A DNA stretch of 64,000 nt from Gari tellinella (GCA_922989275.2 OV277866.1:37217246-37281245); one strand, 5' to 3'; shown: positions 23,431 through 35,254, counted from the first letter of the stretch. Notes: generated from the letters alone by a model not told the origin. Translations and numbers: made by a program.

Positions 23431-23434
23431 AATA

Positions 23435-23670
23435 CAGGGACCCGTTTCATAAAACTTCGTACGACAAATGTTGTCGTAAGTCAAAACTTTTAAATACATT
23501 TTCTCTATCTAATCCTGTCTTGTGACATCTCTTTGGAATCGTCTTGAAAAGACGATTCCAAAGAGATGTCACAAGACATGATTAGATTGAGAAATAAATA
23601 ATAATTGAGACTTTTATAATCTGCCTTACGACAACATTTGTCGTAATAAGTTTTATGAAACGGGCCCCTG
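23435..23670. mobile_element. family G palindromic MITE in EMX intron 1
   Basis: CAGGGACCCGTTTCATAAAA to TTATGAAACGGGCCCCTG. Centre TTGGAATCGTCTTGAAAAGA / TCTTTTCAAGACGATTCCAA, bordered by TCTAATCCTGTCTTGTGACA and its complement. Nearly one uninterrupted dyad. Confidence 0.9.
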
Positions 23671-24595
23671 TTAACTAAACAACAAACTAAAATAATGATA
23701 GATGGTTTTGGTATAATTGTAGTATCCATAGAAATCTTATCCACAGTTACACGTATAAATTGTATTAAATTCAAACTCTAAGTCATGTTTTAGACATGCA
23801 ATAAAACGTAAGTCGAGCATCGATAGCTAGAACTCACATTAGTCGAACTTATCGTGGGTATACAGTTTAGTTTAAATATTTCAAAATCTCGTAAGTCGAG
23901 CATATCAGTATGCCACGTTTCAACTCAGACATAAGGACACATCAACCAAAGATAGTTTGAAATGTGGAATGTCGGCAGTAATGTTTCGATGAAAACAAAG
24001 CTTTCCGTATTATCCACCAGAACATTTTATGCATTGAATTAAGAAAATAGTGCAGACTCGTTAAATGCACAATCTCCGTATCCCTGAAACTTCAAATGGG
24101 CAATGCCATTTGCACATTTTGACTAGGTTTTCACAATGAATTGGAAAGCGACGAACGGTAAAGACAGTGCACCGAAGTCTCCTTAAAAAGTATTGTATTC
24201 AGAGTTTAGACTGTAAGTATACTTATGGCAAATTAACAATTTACATGTGCACTGTTTGTTTTTTGTCTTTTAAAAAACCCGGTGTACTCTTTATTGGTGT
24301 CACAAGTAATAAAAATGGAATATCTAATGAAATATGCAGAATAAAACGGCTTTGTCTATGGTAATGTCTTCTTTGTAAATACTGTATATCTAATTGAGAC
24401 ATCAATAAAAGTCTAAGGTAAAACAGTTACATTAAATATTGCAACAGCGTCAAACTATAAAACATCACTATAAAAAGTGAAATGAATTTGAATTAATAAA
24501 ACAACAATGAAACAATATTTAAGAATTATGTGTTAAACTTTAAAAAATTTCTTTGAATGTGTTTCGCCATAGAGACCAGTTGTCTATTACAAAAA

Positions 24596-24656
24596 ATATG
24601 GAATCAGACGAAACACCGTGGAAAACGATGTCTGACCAAGTTCTAAACTGTTTATA
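24596..24656. repeat. decayed CAAACAG-type hairpin
   Basis: GGAATCAGACGAAACACCGTGG against GATGTCTGACCAAGTTCTAA, with a weak remnant of paired arms. Confidence 0.45.
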
Positions 24657-24768
24657 ACTAATATGTAAGATAAACGTGAATTCCGTCAATAAATCATACC
24701 TTTTTATTTTATTTCTTAGGTTTAAGTTAAAAGGGGAAAAGGATACACCCCCCCCCCCATCCAATACC

Positions 24769-25003
24769 ACAGGGGCCCATTTTACTAAACTACTTACGCA
24801 GTCAAAATCTTAAATTTTAATTTATATTTTTTATTATCATTTGCTACAAACAGCAACAAGCCAAATCAGAGGACGCGCTTTTAGCGCGTCCTCTGATCTG
24901 GCTATTTGCTGTTTGCAAACGTTTATGATCGAAAAATAAGAGTTAAACGATTTTGACTTACGCAAAAAATTTGCGTAAGTTGTTTAGTAAAACGGGTCCC
25001 AGG
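24769..25003. mobile_element. G-like MITE carrying a different hairpin core
   Basis: Outer repeats CAGGGGCCCATTTTACTAAAC / GTTTAGTAAAACGGGTCCC and inner ACTTACGCA pairs follow the G plan. The centre is instead a separate perfect hairpin, 24843-24925, with arms CAAACAGCAACAAGCCA and apex GACGCGCTTTTAGCGCGTC. A C-run precedes it at 24747-24758. Confidence 0.75.
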
Positions 25004-25331
25004 ACTCCAGCGAGACATTTCGCAGACAATGCAAAACTAATAAAAGCATTTTCATAGTCAATTTATCTTTTATTCAAAATATGATTGTGGTGTTTTGCAT
25101 GACTGAATTCAACATATAATTCAAATATTGAATGGTATAACATTGGCAGGACAAAACCTGAGATGAAGTGAGAACATTTTTTATATATATTTTAAAACAT
25201 AGAGCATTTTGCAGTTATTTGTCTAATCTCCATTAATTTGTTTTCGGAGTCGTTGATATTCCTTTTCGTATATCAAACTAACTACCTGAGATTAGCTTTT
25301 TTATTTATTATTTTCTCACTTCTAAGCTCAC

Positions 25332-26016
25332 CTGTACATCTAGGGGTCAGAAACCCAGTTCCTCTCGCAGCTGCCCAAGAGAAGGCGGGGCCGGATACCC
25401 CGTGGTCAACCCTTGATGGCACAACCTGGCTCCCATAATGACCTTGGCCCACAGTCGAGTAAAGACTTGAAAACGGTGAATAATTATTTGCTATACTTGA
25501 AATAGTCTGTATATTTGATAAATTGTCTAATTGAACGAGACTGTTGTGAAACTTAAGGCCAAAATTGCTTAGATTTGAATGAGATCTGAAGTCGTGTGTC
25601 TGAACGGGGGATATATGAGAACCTGGGTCTATCAAAGACCATGGGTGGGAGGAGAGGCCTGTCGATCGAATCAAGTTTCGAGTACTTAGGTTATTCATAT
25701 TGCTTATATTTGAGGACGACATTTCGTATGGTCTCATACTGTTAAATAAATTATCCTGGGCGCTGGGAGTAGATGACTCAAAACACTGCGCACAGAATTC
25801 ACTATCCCTGTGGTTGTGACTGGCCGTGGAAGAAGAAAATGCATCCCGCACCGATAACTCGGCTTCTTTTACAGGCGACTTTACACTCACAAATGCCGAC
25901 TCTGTGTTGTGAAGAAAATCATTTCCAACCAAAGACATCTTGCCCTGATTATCTTCTTCAGGTTTCGTAGAATCCCGTTTAAATAATCCCGATTTAAAGT
26001 CAATGTTTGGAATCAT
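25332..26016 (-). CDS. emx-like: EMX/empty-spiracles-like homeobox protein, coding exon 1
   Basis: The first coding exon supplies residues 1-228 and one base of codon 229. It begins at ATG 26016-26014 and ends TGTACAG|GTGAGC, a strong donor in phase 1, which joins exon 2 as Asp229. The product is low-complexity and Ser/Asn-rich, as is usual N-terminal to a homeodomain. KMSLVGNDFL (near residue 27) may be a weak trace of the EMX N-terminal motif, and HPWSLI near residue 144 only loosely recalls a YPW-type motif. The full protein would be 330 residues, longer than vertebrate EMX (about 250-290). An in-frame stop sits three bases upstream of ATG, so the start is secure unless a 5' exon exists. 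Met27 is an alternative start. Confidence 0.9.
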
Positions 26017-26019
26017 AAT

Positions 26020-26031
26020 TTAGTAATCCAT
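26020..26031 (-). promoter_or_regulatory. minimal upstream ORF before the EMX start
   Basis: ATG GAT TAC TAA, separated from the main ATG by one codon (ATT) and in the same frame. Such a three-codon uORF could reduce initiation at the main start or feed it through reinitiation. Its effect is inferred. Confidence 0.6.
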
Positions 26032-26160
26032 CTTAATTTGTTTCAAAGGCGAATAAAAAACGTCCATTGACCACACAATAAAACAAATCTCAACAAGTTA
26101 CTTACAGATTTTAAATCTGTCGGCTAATTCACCATTAAGTAATGTCATGTAAATAATTAC

Positions 26161-26273
26161 ATTTTATATAGCATGACGTAAGATACATTTAAATCAAACT
26201 GAAAGGAGGCATGTCAATCAAAATGTGTAATTTTCGATTCCTTTATAACAGGTATTTGTCAATTTTTGATTGG
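26161..26273 (-). promoter_or_regulatory. candidate EMX core promoter (TATA and CCAAT)
   Basis: On the minus strand TATATAAAAT (26161-26170) lies about 145 bp before the start codon. A CCAAT pentamer (26269-26273) lies about 100 bp further upstream, the classical spacing. GACGTCATGC just upstream of the TATA box is CRE-like. Transcription would begin near 26135, leaving a 5' UTR of roughly 120 nt. This rests on motif positions only. Confidence 0.45.
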
Positions 26274-26845
26274 CCAACGTACAAAAACAAGAGACTGCGC
26301 AACAGCATTTTATTCGTTGACACTGTGGTATTTGTACACCGTGGCGTATTTAATTCCACTTGGATTAGCATGGATCAAAACACTTATTGTTACAAATACC
26401 ACGGCGGCTAATTTCGTTATAACACGATAGCAATCAGAGGGTCCCTTGACTGGATTGCCATTCATCAGTTTATATCGCCCTTTTTGTTTGAGAGTATGAC
26501 AGGCTGAGCTTGTCTCAGTTTTCATGCAATGTAAACCTACCTGCCTGGGTTTTATAGATGTCAACTGCGCTAACAAGCGCCTTAATGTGAACCATGTGCA
26601 TATCCATTCCAACCTGGATCGACGACCTATTAAACCAATGCGGTGCAAATACAATCGAACACCGATAGCACGAATATGGTTTTAACGAACGTATCCGTTT
26701 TCTTTCAAAAGTAAAATTTTGATAACAAGAACTAGGCATCGAGCATACATTTTTTTAAAAAGAAAAACAACCACTGTTTAACAACTTTGAAATGACGGTT
26801 ATGTGTACAATTAAGTGAACGATTAACTGCAATACAACAAATGCA
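26274..26845. other. upstream region of the EMX-like gene
   Basis: No exon or classic MITE. Imperfect inverted arms GTGGTATTTGTACACC / GTTACAAATACCACGG (about 26325-26405) form a possible palindrome within the presumed regulatory region. Confidence 0.4.
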
Positions 26846-26849
26846 TTAG

Positions 26850-27030
26850 TTATTTGCAATCAGTTTGGATCCTGATCAGACGCCGCGTAACGCGGCATCT
26901 GATCAGGATTCAACCCGTTTGACACTCATTTCTTTTAAAAAGTCAGAATTCTATACATATAATTTTAATTTGAGAAATAAACGCGTATGACAATGTTTTA
27001 AAATGACATCGTGGCAATGAAGGGTTTAAA
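26850..27030. mobile_element. family J MITE, degraded
   Basis: GCAATCAGTTTGGATCCTGA arm, GACGCCGCGTAACGCGGC apex and CAACCCGTTTGACACTCAT, then GGCAATGAAGGGTTTAA. Confidence 0.7.
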
Positions 27031-27597
27031 ACTCGACTGTATATCAATTTCTCATTTAGGATTTCTTTCCTGGGATCGTTTCAGTAGCAAGCTTGAAAGA
27101 GACATTGTGTTTTACCGTATTAGCAACAAGTAATGTCATTAAGGCTAATTTAGAAAGGAAACTGACGTATCAGGTATAATGTTTACCGCAGGTGCTTGCT
27201 GAAACGCATGTTTGAAATCGTTTGACCATTTTGTGGAGAACATTTTGCACATTCTAAATGTATCCCTGCTTTGTCATTTGTTTTTGTGAATGGCTTCATT
27301 TCTCAGTTTCAACTTTCTCATTGATCCCCTTTGAAACATTGATATCTTGGAATTCAACTGCGCAATGTTAATGGAAGTCATTTATTTAATGGATTTGGGT
27401 TTTAAGTTAAGGAACACTAGAAACGAACAATGAATGAATACATGTAGATCGTAGATAACAAGAACTGAGCCAACCTATCGACACAATAAATAGGTTTTGA
27501 GATGTAAATTTACTTTGTGTTATATATAAAATGCTATTTTCTCGTATAAACAACGCAAACGCATGTAATTAAAGGTAGGACATGAAAGTGGTGTTTT

Positions 27598-28409
27598 AAC
27601 AAGATAGTCACGAGGCACCGAAGCGCTCACTTGAAAATAAGAACAGACATATGGACCCTAGAATACTTTCAAGCTTTTTTTACGATTTGATCAGGTCCAC
27701 TTATAACTTCATGGTATTCATATCACTATGTAACAATGCCTAGAATTCGTCAAGGTGATGCTTCTGAGCGAGTTTTATGATTTTGTGACAAAACATAATA
27801 TAATGGCTTCTAATGTGTACTGTACCTTTTTCTATGTTTTGACATGCTGACCTATTTATGTGACCCATTTGCATTCATTGCTTAGCTTTTGTCAAGATCG
27901 ATACTTATTCTAAGCAATCTTTATGATGTTTGGGCTAGCAAATATGGCACTGGAGTGACCTAACACATTTTCACCGATTTGACCTACTGAACTACTTTAT
28001 GATTCGACATAATATTCATGCATAGCCTAAATTTAATCTAGAAGGGTATTTTTATTCGATATTATGGCTACCTTATTGGTTGACGGATCAAAATTCTTTG
28101 AAAAATTATCTATCAATTAAGAAACATTTTGGTGAAAACCAAATTAAATACGGACCAGTCGTTTCGGAGAACATTTTTCTACATATTGTGCACGGTTGCC
28201 ATGGCAGCAAGACCATAAGCCTCACCAACATTTTTAAACACAATTTGAAGCTCACTCAAACAGTGCGTATTTGAACAAGTTTAATACACTGAAATTGTTG
28301 GTTTCAGAGCAGTTGTCAGTTTGATATTGTTGACGGACGGAAGGACGGACGACGGACAGAGCGGTATCTCAAAAGCTCACATCGAGCACTATATGCTCCG
28401 GTGAGATAA
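27598..28409. mobile_element. family N element with terminal hairpin
   Basis: Starts AACAAGATAGTCACGAGGCACC..CGCTCACTTG and ends with a small hairpin CTCACATCGAGCACTATATG / CTCCGGTGAG followed by ATAAAATG. A short GGACGGA run precedes the end. The termini match the longer copy at 41361-42290. A 3' hairpin next to a fixed tail suggests Helitron-type elements, but no diagnostic terminus was proved. Non-coding. Confidence 0.55.
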
Positions 28410-28415
28410 AATGTA

Positions 28416-28661
28416 CAGTGGAGAAAACGTTATTCTTTCCCAATAAACGCGTTTACGCTAAAACTATTATTTGCAGTGCAAACAGTTTTGAGCCAGATCA
28501 GACGCCGGGTAACCCGGCGTCTGATCAGGCTTCAAACTGTTTGCCACCAAGATAAACATGAATTATCAGAATTGTCCAAAAGTTGTACTTTTCTAAGTTT
28601 TAGTGCTTTGCGTTTGCGTACGTTTGCGTTTAAACGGGAAAGAATAACAGATTCTCCACTG
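28416..28661 (+). mobile_element. family A MITE, complete, 246 bp
   Basis: TA-flanked. Left TIR CAGTGGAGAAAACGTTATTC has a local change; right TIR intact. Apex GGGTAACCC. It sits between two copies of the N-element terminal hairpin. Confidence 0.94.
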
Positions 28662-28665
28662 TATC

Positions 28666-28708
28666 CCAAAAGCTCACATCGAGCACTATATGCTCCGGTG
28701 AGATAAAA
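28666..28708. repeat. second copy of the family N terminal hairpin
   Basis: Repeats 28369-28411 almost exactly (AAAAGCTCACATCGAGCAC..CCGGTGAGATAAAATG). The A element separates the two copies. Confidence 0.85.
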
Positions 28709-28733
28709 TGTAAGTGATGCTGTAATAGAGTCT

Positions 28734-28987
28734 CAGGGCTGCCATAAGTTGACATGAAAAATCCTAAGATTTCCAATTTTGAATTTTTCAAGTGCGATTT
28801 TACGAATCGTACCTTACCCCATAGCCTTTTTCTTGTTTTGTTGACATGCGACTACTTAAAGCAGGCTGTAAGTAAAGCAGAATGCGCCTAATGGCGCATT
28901 CTGCTTTACTTTCAGCCTGCTTTAAGCTATCATGTTGTTGGAAAAAATCCGGAGATTTAGGAAAAATCCGGAGAAATGGTAGCCCTG
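28734..28987. mobile_element. family I MITE with 6-bp target duplication
   Basis: Termini CAGGGCTGCCATAAGTTGAC and AAATGGTAGCCCTG, flanked by GAGTCT at 28728-28733 and 28988-28993. The interior is the left end and hairpin of family B (TACCCCATAGCC, AAGCAGGCTGTAAGTAAAGC). The right side is TCCGGAGATTTAGGAAAAAT. Confidence 0.9.
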
Positions 28988-29304
28988 GAGTCTTGTCTGA
29001 TGTGGCTACGACATGTTTGTAATGGCCTTACTCTGTTTTATCACAAACGCGTTTATTTGAGAGAAAAAATAACATAAGGTATTGTCTTTTATCATACTCG
29101 ACCAATAGACATACATCAATAGTTTGTTTATTCATCGCCCCCAAAACATATTACATTACAAATGAAAATAAGGTTTGTATCCGTCTTAGCAACTTTGGGC
29201 ATTAAACAAAGGCGTTATTATTGTGTAATACTTGCATTAAGATAATACTAATTACAAGCATCAAGTTAGTTTAACGTCCATTAAGTTATTTCCAATATTG
29301 GATA

Positions 29305-29560
29305 CCATTGGGGGACAACGAGTGTGTGTGTTCTTGGGAGGGGTTGTTATTGGGAGGGACATTGACTTACATTTGCTTTCAAGCTGTTTGTCACTCTCAT
29401 TATGGATTTATTTATTTCAAAATGTGCGGCTTTGAGTAAAACAACATACCATAGTTTTAGCAGACGATATTGTAGCCGTAAAAGGTTGGACACGATTGTC
29501 TTGTTTGGGTAATAGCGGCAATCTCTGTTGTTAGGAGGGAATCGTTATTCGCGTTACGCG
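29305..29560. mobile_element. family F MITE, rearranged
   Basis: GTTCTTGGGAGGGGTTGTTATTGG, a single hairpin arm (TTTCAAGCTGTTTGTCACTC), GCAGACGATATTGTAGCC and GTTGTTAGGAGGGAATCG. The termini do not pair. Confidence 0.6.
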
Positions 29561-29599
29561 GCGTCTCGTCTGGATCTAAACTATTTTAGAATGGTGCTA

Positions 29600-29963
29600 C
29601 AGCGTTCCCTCTCTACAACGACACCCAATGGGAGACACAAAATATGTTCGTTGTTCGGAGGGAGTCGTAACAGGGAGGGAATTTGGCTTACAATTGCAAA
29701 CAGCTTGAATCCAGATCAGACGCCTCGTTACGCGGCGTCTGATCTGGATTCAAGCTGTTTGTCACTCGTAATTAAGTGTTTTAGATCTACTCTGAAATGG
29801 TCAAATATGTAACTTTTAGAAAAACAGCAGACGACAATTTTAAGCAGACGATATTGCAGCAATAAAAGCGTTAGACATAATTGTCCAGTTTCGGGAACAG
29901 CGTCAAAAGTCGTTGTAAGGAGGGAATCGTTGTTGGGAGGGCCGTTGTAGAGAGGGAGCGCTG
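29600..29963. mobile_element. family F MITE, complete, TA-flanked
   Basis: CAGCGTTCCCTCTCTACAAC / GTTGTAGAGAGGGAGCGCTG. Hairpin AGCTTGAATCCAGATCAGAC with apex near CTCGTTACGCGG. Confidence 0.9.
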
Positions 29964-30078
29964 TATTTTAGAAATAACTTTTATTGTTAGAAATATTCAC
30001 AGACGTCAATTGATGCAGACGATAATATTACTTAGCAATCAACGAGTTTATAACCTTCAGTCACGTAACGTTTTGGTA

Positions 30079-30324
30079 CAGTGGAGAATCTGTTATTCTT
30101 TCCCGTTTAAACGCAAACGTACGCAAACGCAAAACACTAAAACGTAGAAAAGAACAACTTTTGGACAATTCTGATAATTTATGTTTATCTTGGTGGCAAA
30201 CAGTTTGGAGTCTGATCAGACGCCGGGTTACCCGGCGTCTGATCTGGCTCCAAACTGTTTGCACTGCAAATAAAAGTTTTAGCGTAAACGCGTTTATTGG
30301 GAAAGAATAACAGATTCTCCACTG
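30079..30324 (-). mobile_element. family A MITE, complete, 246 bp
   Basis: Reverse orientation; TA-flanked; both TIRs intact. The hairpin reads GGAGTCTGATCAG / CTGATCTGGCTCC. Confidence 0.95.
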
Positions 30325-30892
30325 TATACGTAATGTTCAGCGGGGTTTCCCTGTAATATTAAAAAGTTTATTATAGACCTATCGATGATTTATAGAGATT
30401 TCTCAGTTAACTTAATTTTATATGCGTCACAGTTGATATCATCACTATTGATGATATCACTTTTACAGTGACGATATCATTTGTGACGTCACGAGTAAAC
30501 AATTATAGGCTTGTGTGTTTTCTCTGAGAAAAAAGTCATTAGAAGGTATATATTATAATAAATTGAGTGATCCTGAGGGGTCGTTTTTTAACCAGATAAC
30601 AACCCATTCTCGTGATATGTTTTTCATGTCCATCCAAAGGAATTGATTATCCTCTATCTACTTTCAGAGTGTCGTGCGATGTCGAGAACTGTTCCCGAGA
30701 ATCTCCATTAACCCACTCACTGCCAGGATATCGTCTGCTAAAAACTGTCGTCTGCTTTTATTGCTCAAATTTATATTGTAAGTTTTTTTACTAAGAAATA
30801 TCGATGTTAGTGCCACTCAGTTTGTATCATGACCAGATGCCGCGTTACGCGACGTGTGGGAAGGACCAAACCCGGTATGTCAGTTCCTGGGT

Positions 30893-31042
30893 CAAATGTT
30901 ACAAAGCTTTTCAGTTGAGTCTAAAGTCGTTCTCAAGCATTTGATTAGTCAGATTTGAGCCTTGGCTCAAGTCTGACCAATCGAATGCTTGAGAACACGC
31001 CCAGACTCAGCTCAAACGCTTTATAACCTTGGACCCTGGGGT
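30893..31042. mobile_element. family Q palindromic MITE
   Basis: GGGTCAAATGTTACAAAGC against GCTTTATAACCTTGGACCC. Inner GTTCTCAAGCATTTGATTAG / CCAATCGAATGCTTGAGAAC and apex TTGAGCCTTGGCTCAA. Confidence 0.83.
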
Positions 31043-32330
31043 TTCGCGTTCACGCAGTGAAAGGAGTATAGATAGCGATTGTATTGTTTTTTTATTGCTT
31101 ATCCATTAGTTTCGATAGAAAAAATAAAACGTTTCCATACTGATATATTTTAAATGAAAATTCCCCTTTAATAAACAGTATTTTGTTGATTTAAGATGTG
31201 TTTTTATTAAATACTTCAGAAAACCTAAACTAAACAAGAGGCCCTGAATCGCTCACCGTGTATCCCATGGTTACGGTCATGTTGACATTAAAAAATTAGG
31301 CAATTCGTTTCGGAAAAAGAAGATTTGCGTTTAGCTTTCACTTTAGCCACACATAACGAAAGGCTTAAGCAAACCCTGGCGTCATTTTTTTAAGCTAGAA
31401 ATCTGTAAAGAGTCATCCATGGGGTCATTTGTGTACGATATTTTTTAAATCGGGATATTGATTTCAGAAAATATTTTTGTCAGTTTTCAATTTAACTTGC
31501 CTCACCACCGGCGGCCATGAGGCGGCCGGAGGGTCAACTTTGAATCATATGGCGGTGTCTGATTAGGATCTAAACTGCAGTGAACGAATTAAGCATTTAT
31601 AACGCTTTTACTGGGAAAGAATATATTTTTCACTATAACGTCTTCTCCACTACTACATCCAATGTATATCTACATATAATTTTTATCCTGGTATCAAGCC
31701 TAGAAAGGGTTAAAACATCCCTGGCGTAGTTGACATTTTGAATAGCTAGAACAATACATAATTAGTGTGATATTACATATCTATTTGTCTGGTGTATTTG
31801 ATGCGGTGTCGTCATGCAAATCATGATTTAATTAATGTTCTTATAGTGTGCTCGGTAACCCCATCCACAAAATCAGCTCCCCGATACCATCAAGTGCCGT
31901 GATCCCGCCATTGTCTTAAGGCAGATCGCTGGTGTTCTTTTGTTACTTAGTCGTAATTAGGGTCTAATTAGCATTGAGTAGTACTGCTAAGTCACCTTAA
32001 AGGCGTTGATTATATTTATGGCTGATTTACGGCGTTTCATACACGGGTGGTCCATCTGAATTCATTGTTGAACCTGTGCTAATGATATCGCCAATCTGTT
32101 CTGCTCTGTTTATTTCAAATGTCCCGAAAATAAAATGATATGTGGAGATTTTGAAGTTGTTTGGTTCTAGTTTGTTTACACACGCTTTTGTGTGACATAT
32201 CGGAAGCACAGTCAGCGCGGAAAATGTCACAATACCAACTTATGTTACCTCCCTTTGCAGATTGAATGACACTACAAACAGAAACAAACCATTGACATTT
32301 GAAAGCAAGGCTTGCCTTGAGGAATGAATT
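31043..32330. other. unannotated intergenic stretch
   Basis: At 31237 ACAAGAGGCCCTGAATCGCTCACC matches the left end of family N, but I could not place its right end. No gene is recognised. Confidence 0.4.
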
Positions 32331-32332
32331 AC

Positions 32333-32360
32333 AGAACAGAACAGAACAGAACAGAACAGA
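32333..32360. repeat. (ACAGA)n microsatellite
   Basis: Five to six tandem copies of the pentamer. Confidence 0.9.
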
Positions 32361-32517
32361 TGTTTTATTTTGACTTAAGCATACAAGCTCATCATCATAA
32401 CATATATACATAATAACATAAAACTGATGGTAGATCTACTAAAATTATGAGATACAAGGCATGTTTAACAGAAATATCAACATGGACCATGTATCCCGAG
32501 AGTGCTCATCATTAGCA

Positions 32518-32736
32518 CAGGGCTTCTAATAGATTCTAGTTGACTAGAAAATTCTAAGATTTTCAATTTTATCATTTTTTTTTTATTTTTTTAAACGCGA
32601 TAACTTAAAGCAGGCTGAAAGTAAAGCAGAATACGCCTTAAGGCGCATTCAGCTTCACCCTCAACCCGGTTTAAGCTACACTCTGCTAGTATAAAAATCC
32701 GAAGAATTTTGGAAAAATCTTGAAAATGGCAGCCCT
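32518..32736. mobile_element. family I MITE, degraded
   Basis: CAGGGCTTCTAATAGATT..TCCTAAGATTTTCAAT at the left and TTGAAAATGGCAGCCCTG at the right. The B-type hairpin AAGCAGGCTGAAAGTAAAGC is in the middle. Confidence 0.72.
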
Positions 32737-32989
32737 GTTAGCAACATAAGAAAAGAAATTTTCATTCTCACATTTAACCCGAAGTCAGCGCAGCACCACC
32801 GCATCTGCGAGTAGCGTTACTCGAGGATACGGCAGTATTGCACTGAATAGATTTAAAACTATACTAGTTAAACGCATTTAACATAATTAACACAGTACCC
32901 TATTCCTTTCACTGCAATAATCATGCCTCACCTTGTCTTACATATTCCTTGCCAAAATTTCGTTTTTCTATTTTTTTTCCTAAAATAAG

Positions 32990-33085
32990 TATATTATTGC
33001 AGTTTGGATATAGAAACATTGATACGAGTGTCAAACAGTTTGGTTTCTGACCAGGATCCAAACTGTTTGCAAATGCTTGTGAAAT
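32990..33085. mobile_element. J-like hairpin missing its apex
   Basis: GTGTCAAACAGTTTGGTTTC runs directly into GACCAGGATCCAAACTGTTTG. The GACGCC part of both arms is deleted. Confidence 0.6.
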
Positions 33086-33139
33086 TGAGTTTCGATGTGA
33101 AGAGCTTTGTCATTTCATGATCAAATTGAAGGTGAGGTT

Positions 33140-33352
33140 TTAACCCTTTCATCGCCATGTTGTCGTCTGCTTCAATACTGTTGTCTGCAAGATCGTTTTA
33201 AAGTTAGAATTAAGGCAGTATATATTACATAATTTCAAAACAATTGGCTAACGGTGTTGATGCTGATCAGACGCCGCGTTACGCGGCGTCTGGTCAGCAT
33301 CAAAACTGTTTGCAAATTCGCATTATGACGTCATCGAGATTGAAAGAGTTAA
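33140..33352. mobile_element. family J MITE, inverted, TTAA-flanked
   Basis: TTAACCCTTTCATCGCCATG to GAGATTGAAAGAGTTAA. Hairpin GTTGATGCTGATCAGACGCC / GGCGTCTGGTCAGCATCAA with apex GCGTTACGC. A TGACGTCA octamer lies at 33326-33333. Confidence 0.85.
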
Positions 33353-33720
33353 ATATAATTTAACAATACTTGCTTTTTTCCTTCATCGATTGCATTAGCT
33401 TGTTTGAAGATACGGTAGCCAAATACGAAACAGTTTGAATTTCTACCGAATGCCAGGCAGTCGCCGGGAGAAAATCTGTCAAAAATGTTATTTTCAAGCT
33501 CTTTAATGCATTATTATCTTTGACTTTGAAACCATCCTCAATTTTCATTTGACCATAATGGCTTTTGGTATCTATTTACTTGTATTCCGTCTGTCAAAAA
33601 AAAACATTTTTATTTTTTCATTGGCCTTGACCTTTTGTCAATTGCATTAAGGTTAGTTTTAGGAACAAAACCTAGGGATTTTACAAACCCCGTACATGTA
33701 TAATAACGTTATATGCAAAA
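33353..33720. other. unannotated stretch
   Basis: No recognised exon or element. Confidence 0.4.
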
Positions 33721-34076
33721 CTTCAGCACACTTTACCCTAGCTATTAGTATACGATTTTCCAAAACAGTAACTGTAAAGATTACATTTGACCTATGCCAA
33801 CAAAGTTGACCCGGATCCCAGCAGAGCTGTCATTTCTCCGGATTTTTCCGAAATATTCTGATTTTTCTTAATATCTACGGGCCTAGGGATTTGTCTGAAA
33901 TCTTCTGATTTCTGCTTTTACTTTAAATTCTGCAATTGTATGCGTTTTTTTTATTTAGGAAACATTGATATGGGTGTCAAACAGTTAATACCCAGATTAG
34001 ACACCGTGTTCGGTGGCGTCTGATCGGGATCTAAACTATTTTTATTATAATGTTAGTGTTATAGAGCCTGGTAGTA

Positions 34077-34322
34077 CAGTCGAGAATCTGTTATTCTTTC
34101 CCGTTTAAACGCAAACGTACGCAAACGCAAAACACTAAAACGTAAAAAAGAACAACTTTTGGACAATTCTGATATTTCATGTTTATCTTGGTGGCAAACA
34201 GTTTGGAGCCTGACCAGATGCCGGGTTACCCGGCGTCTGATCTGGCTCCAAACTGTTTGCACTGCAAATAATAGTTTTAGCGTAAACGCCTTTATTGGGA
34301 AAGAATAACAGATTCTCCACTG
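34077..34322 (-). mobile_element. family A MITE, complete, occupied site
   Basis: 246 bp, TA at 34075-34076 and 34323-34324. The matching place in unit 2 (35744-35745) holds a single TA and no element. Confidence 0.96.
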
Positions 34323-35254
34323 TAAAAGGGTTAAATGTACAAATAATGAAATCGTGCCTCAGCAACTTATGGTAACTCGTCAGAGGACCCCTCTAATCAG
34401 GATCTGCATTGTTTGTCCTTCAACAATATATTGCAATAAACTATCCAATAAACATGTAGTTCTAAATGGAATTGTCCATTATAACTTTCAGAGGTTATGT
34501 GAACACTACTCAGTTTTAAGTTTCCAATTAAAAGATACATATTACCTTTTGCATAGCCAAATGTCATACATGTATTAACGATGTGGATATGTTAAAATTT
34601 TCTAATGCTAACAGTGTCAGCGATGGCATTGTACGTACATATTTCCTTCAGAATTCGATTCAATGCTTTAGACTATAGCTTCCTTTACCCTACACTTTAC
34701 CCTAGCTATGAGTATACAAATTTTCCAAAACAGTAACTGTAAAGATTACATTTGACCTATGCCAACAAAGTTGATCCGGATCCCAGCAGAGCTGTCATTT
34801 CTCCGGGTTTTTCCGAAATATTCGGATTTTTCTTATTATCTATGGACCCTAGGGATTTGTTTGAAATCTTCTGATTTCTGCTCTTTTAAATTCTGCAATT
34901 GTATGCGTTTTTTTACTTGAAATCGATTCAATGCTTTAGACTATAGCTTCCTTTTAAAGGCAACTACTTTACTCGCTGTTAAAAAAGACATAAACTAGAA
35001 TTGTATTTGTAAAACATGGAAGTCCCCTGTTTGCTTAACCTATAAATGCAAACAATGTTTAGTCCAAAATTGACCAACATGCACAGGTCCACTATATGTA
35101 AAAGATGTGTTTTATATTTGTCACTAGTATTCAGTGTCACAGTTAATATATAAAACATACACCATGTGTTCTTAAAAATGCTGGATATTCATTAAAATCT
35201 GAGAAGCATACAGCTCGACACCTGATTACATTTAAGTACAATGTTAATTAGATA

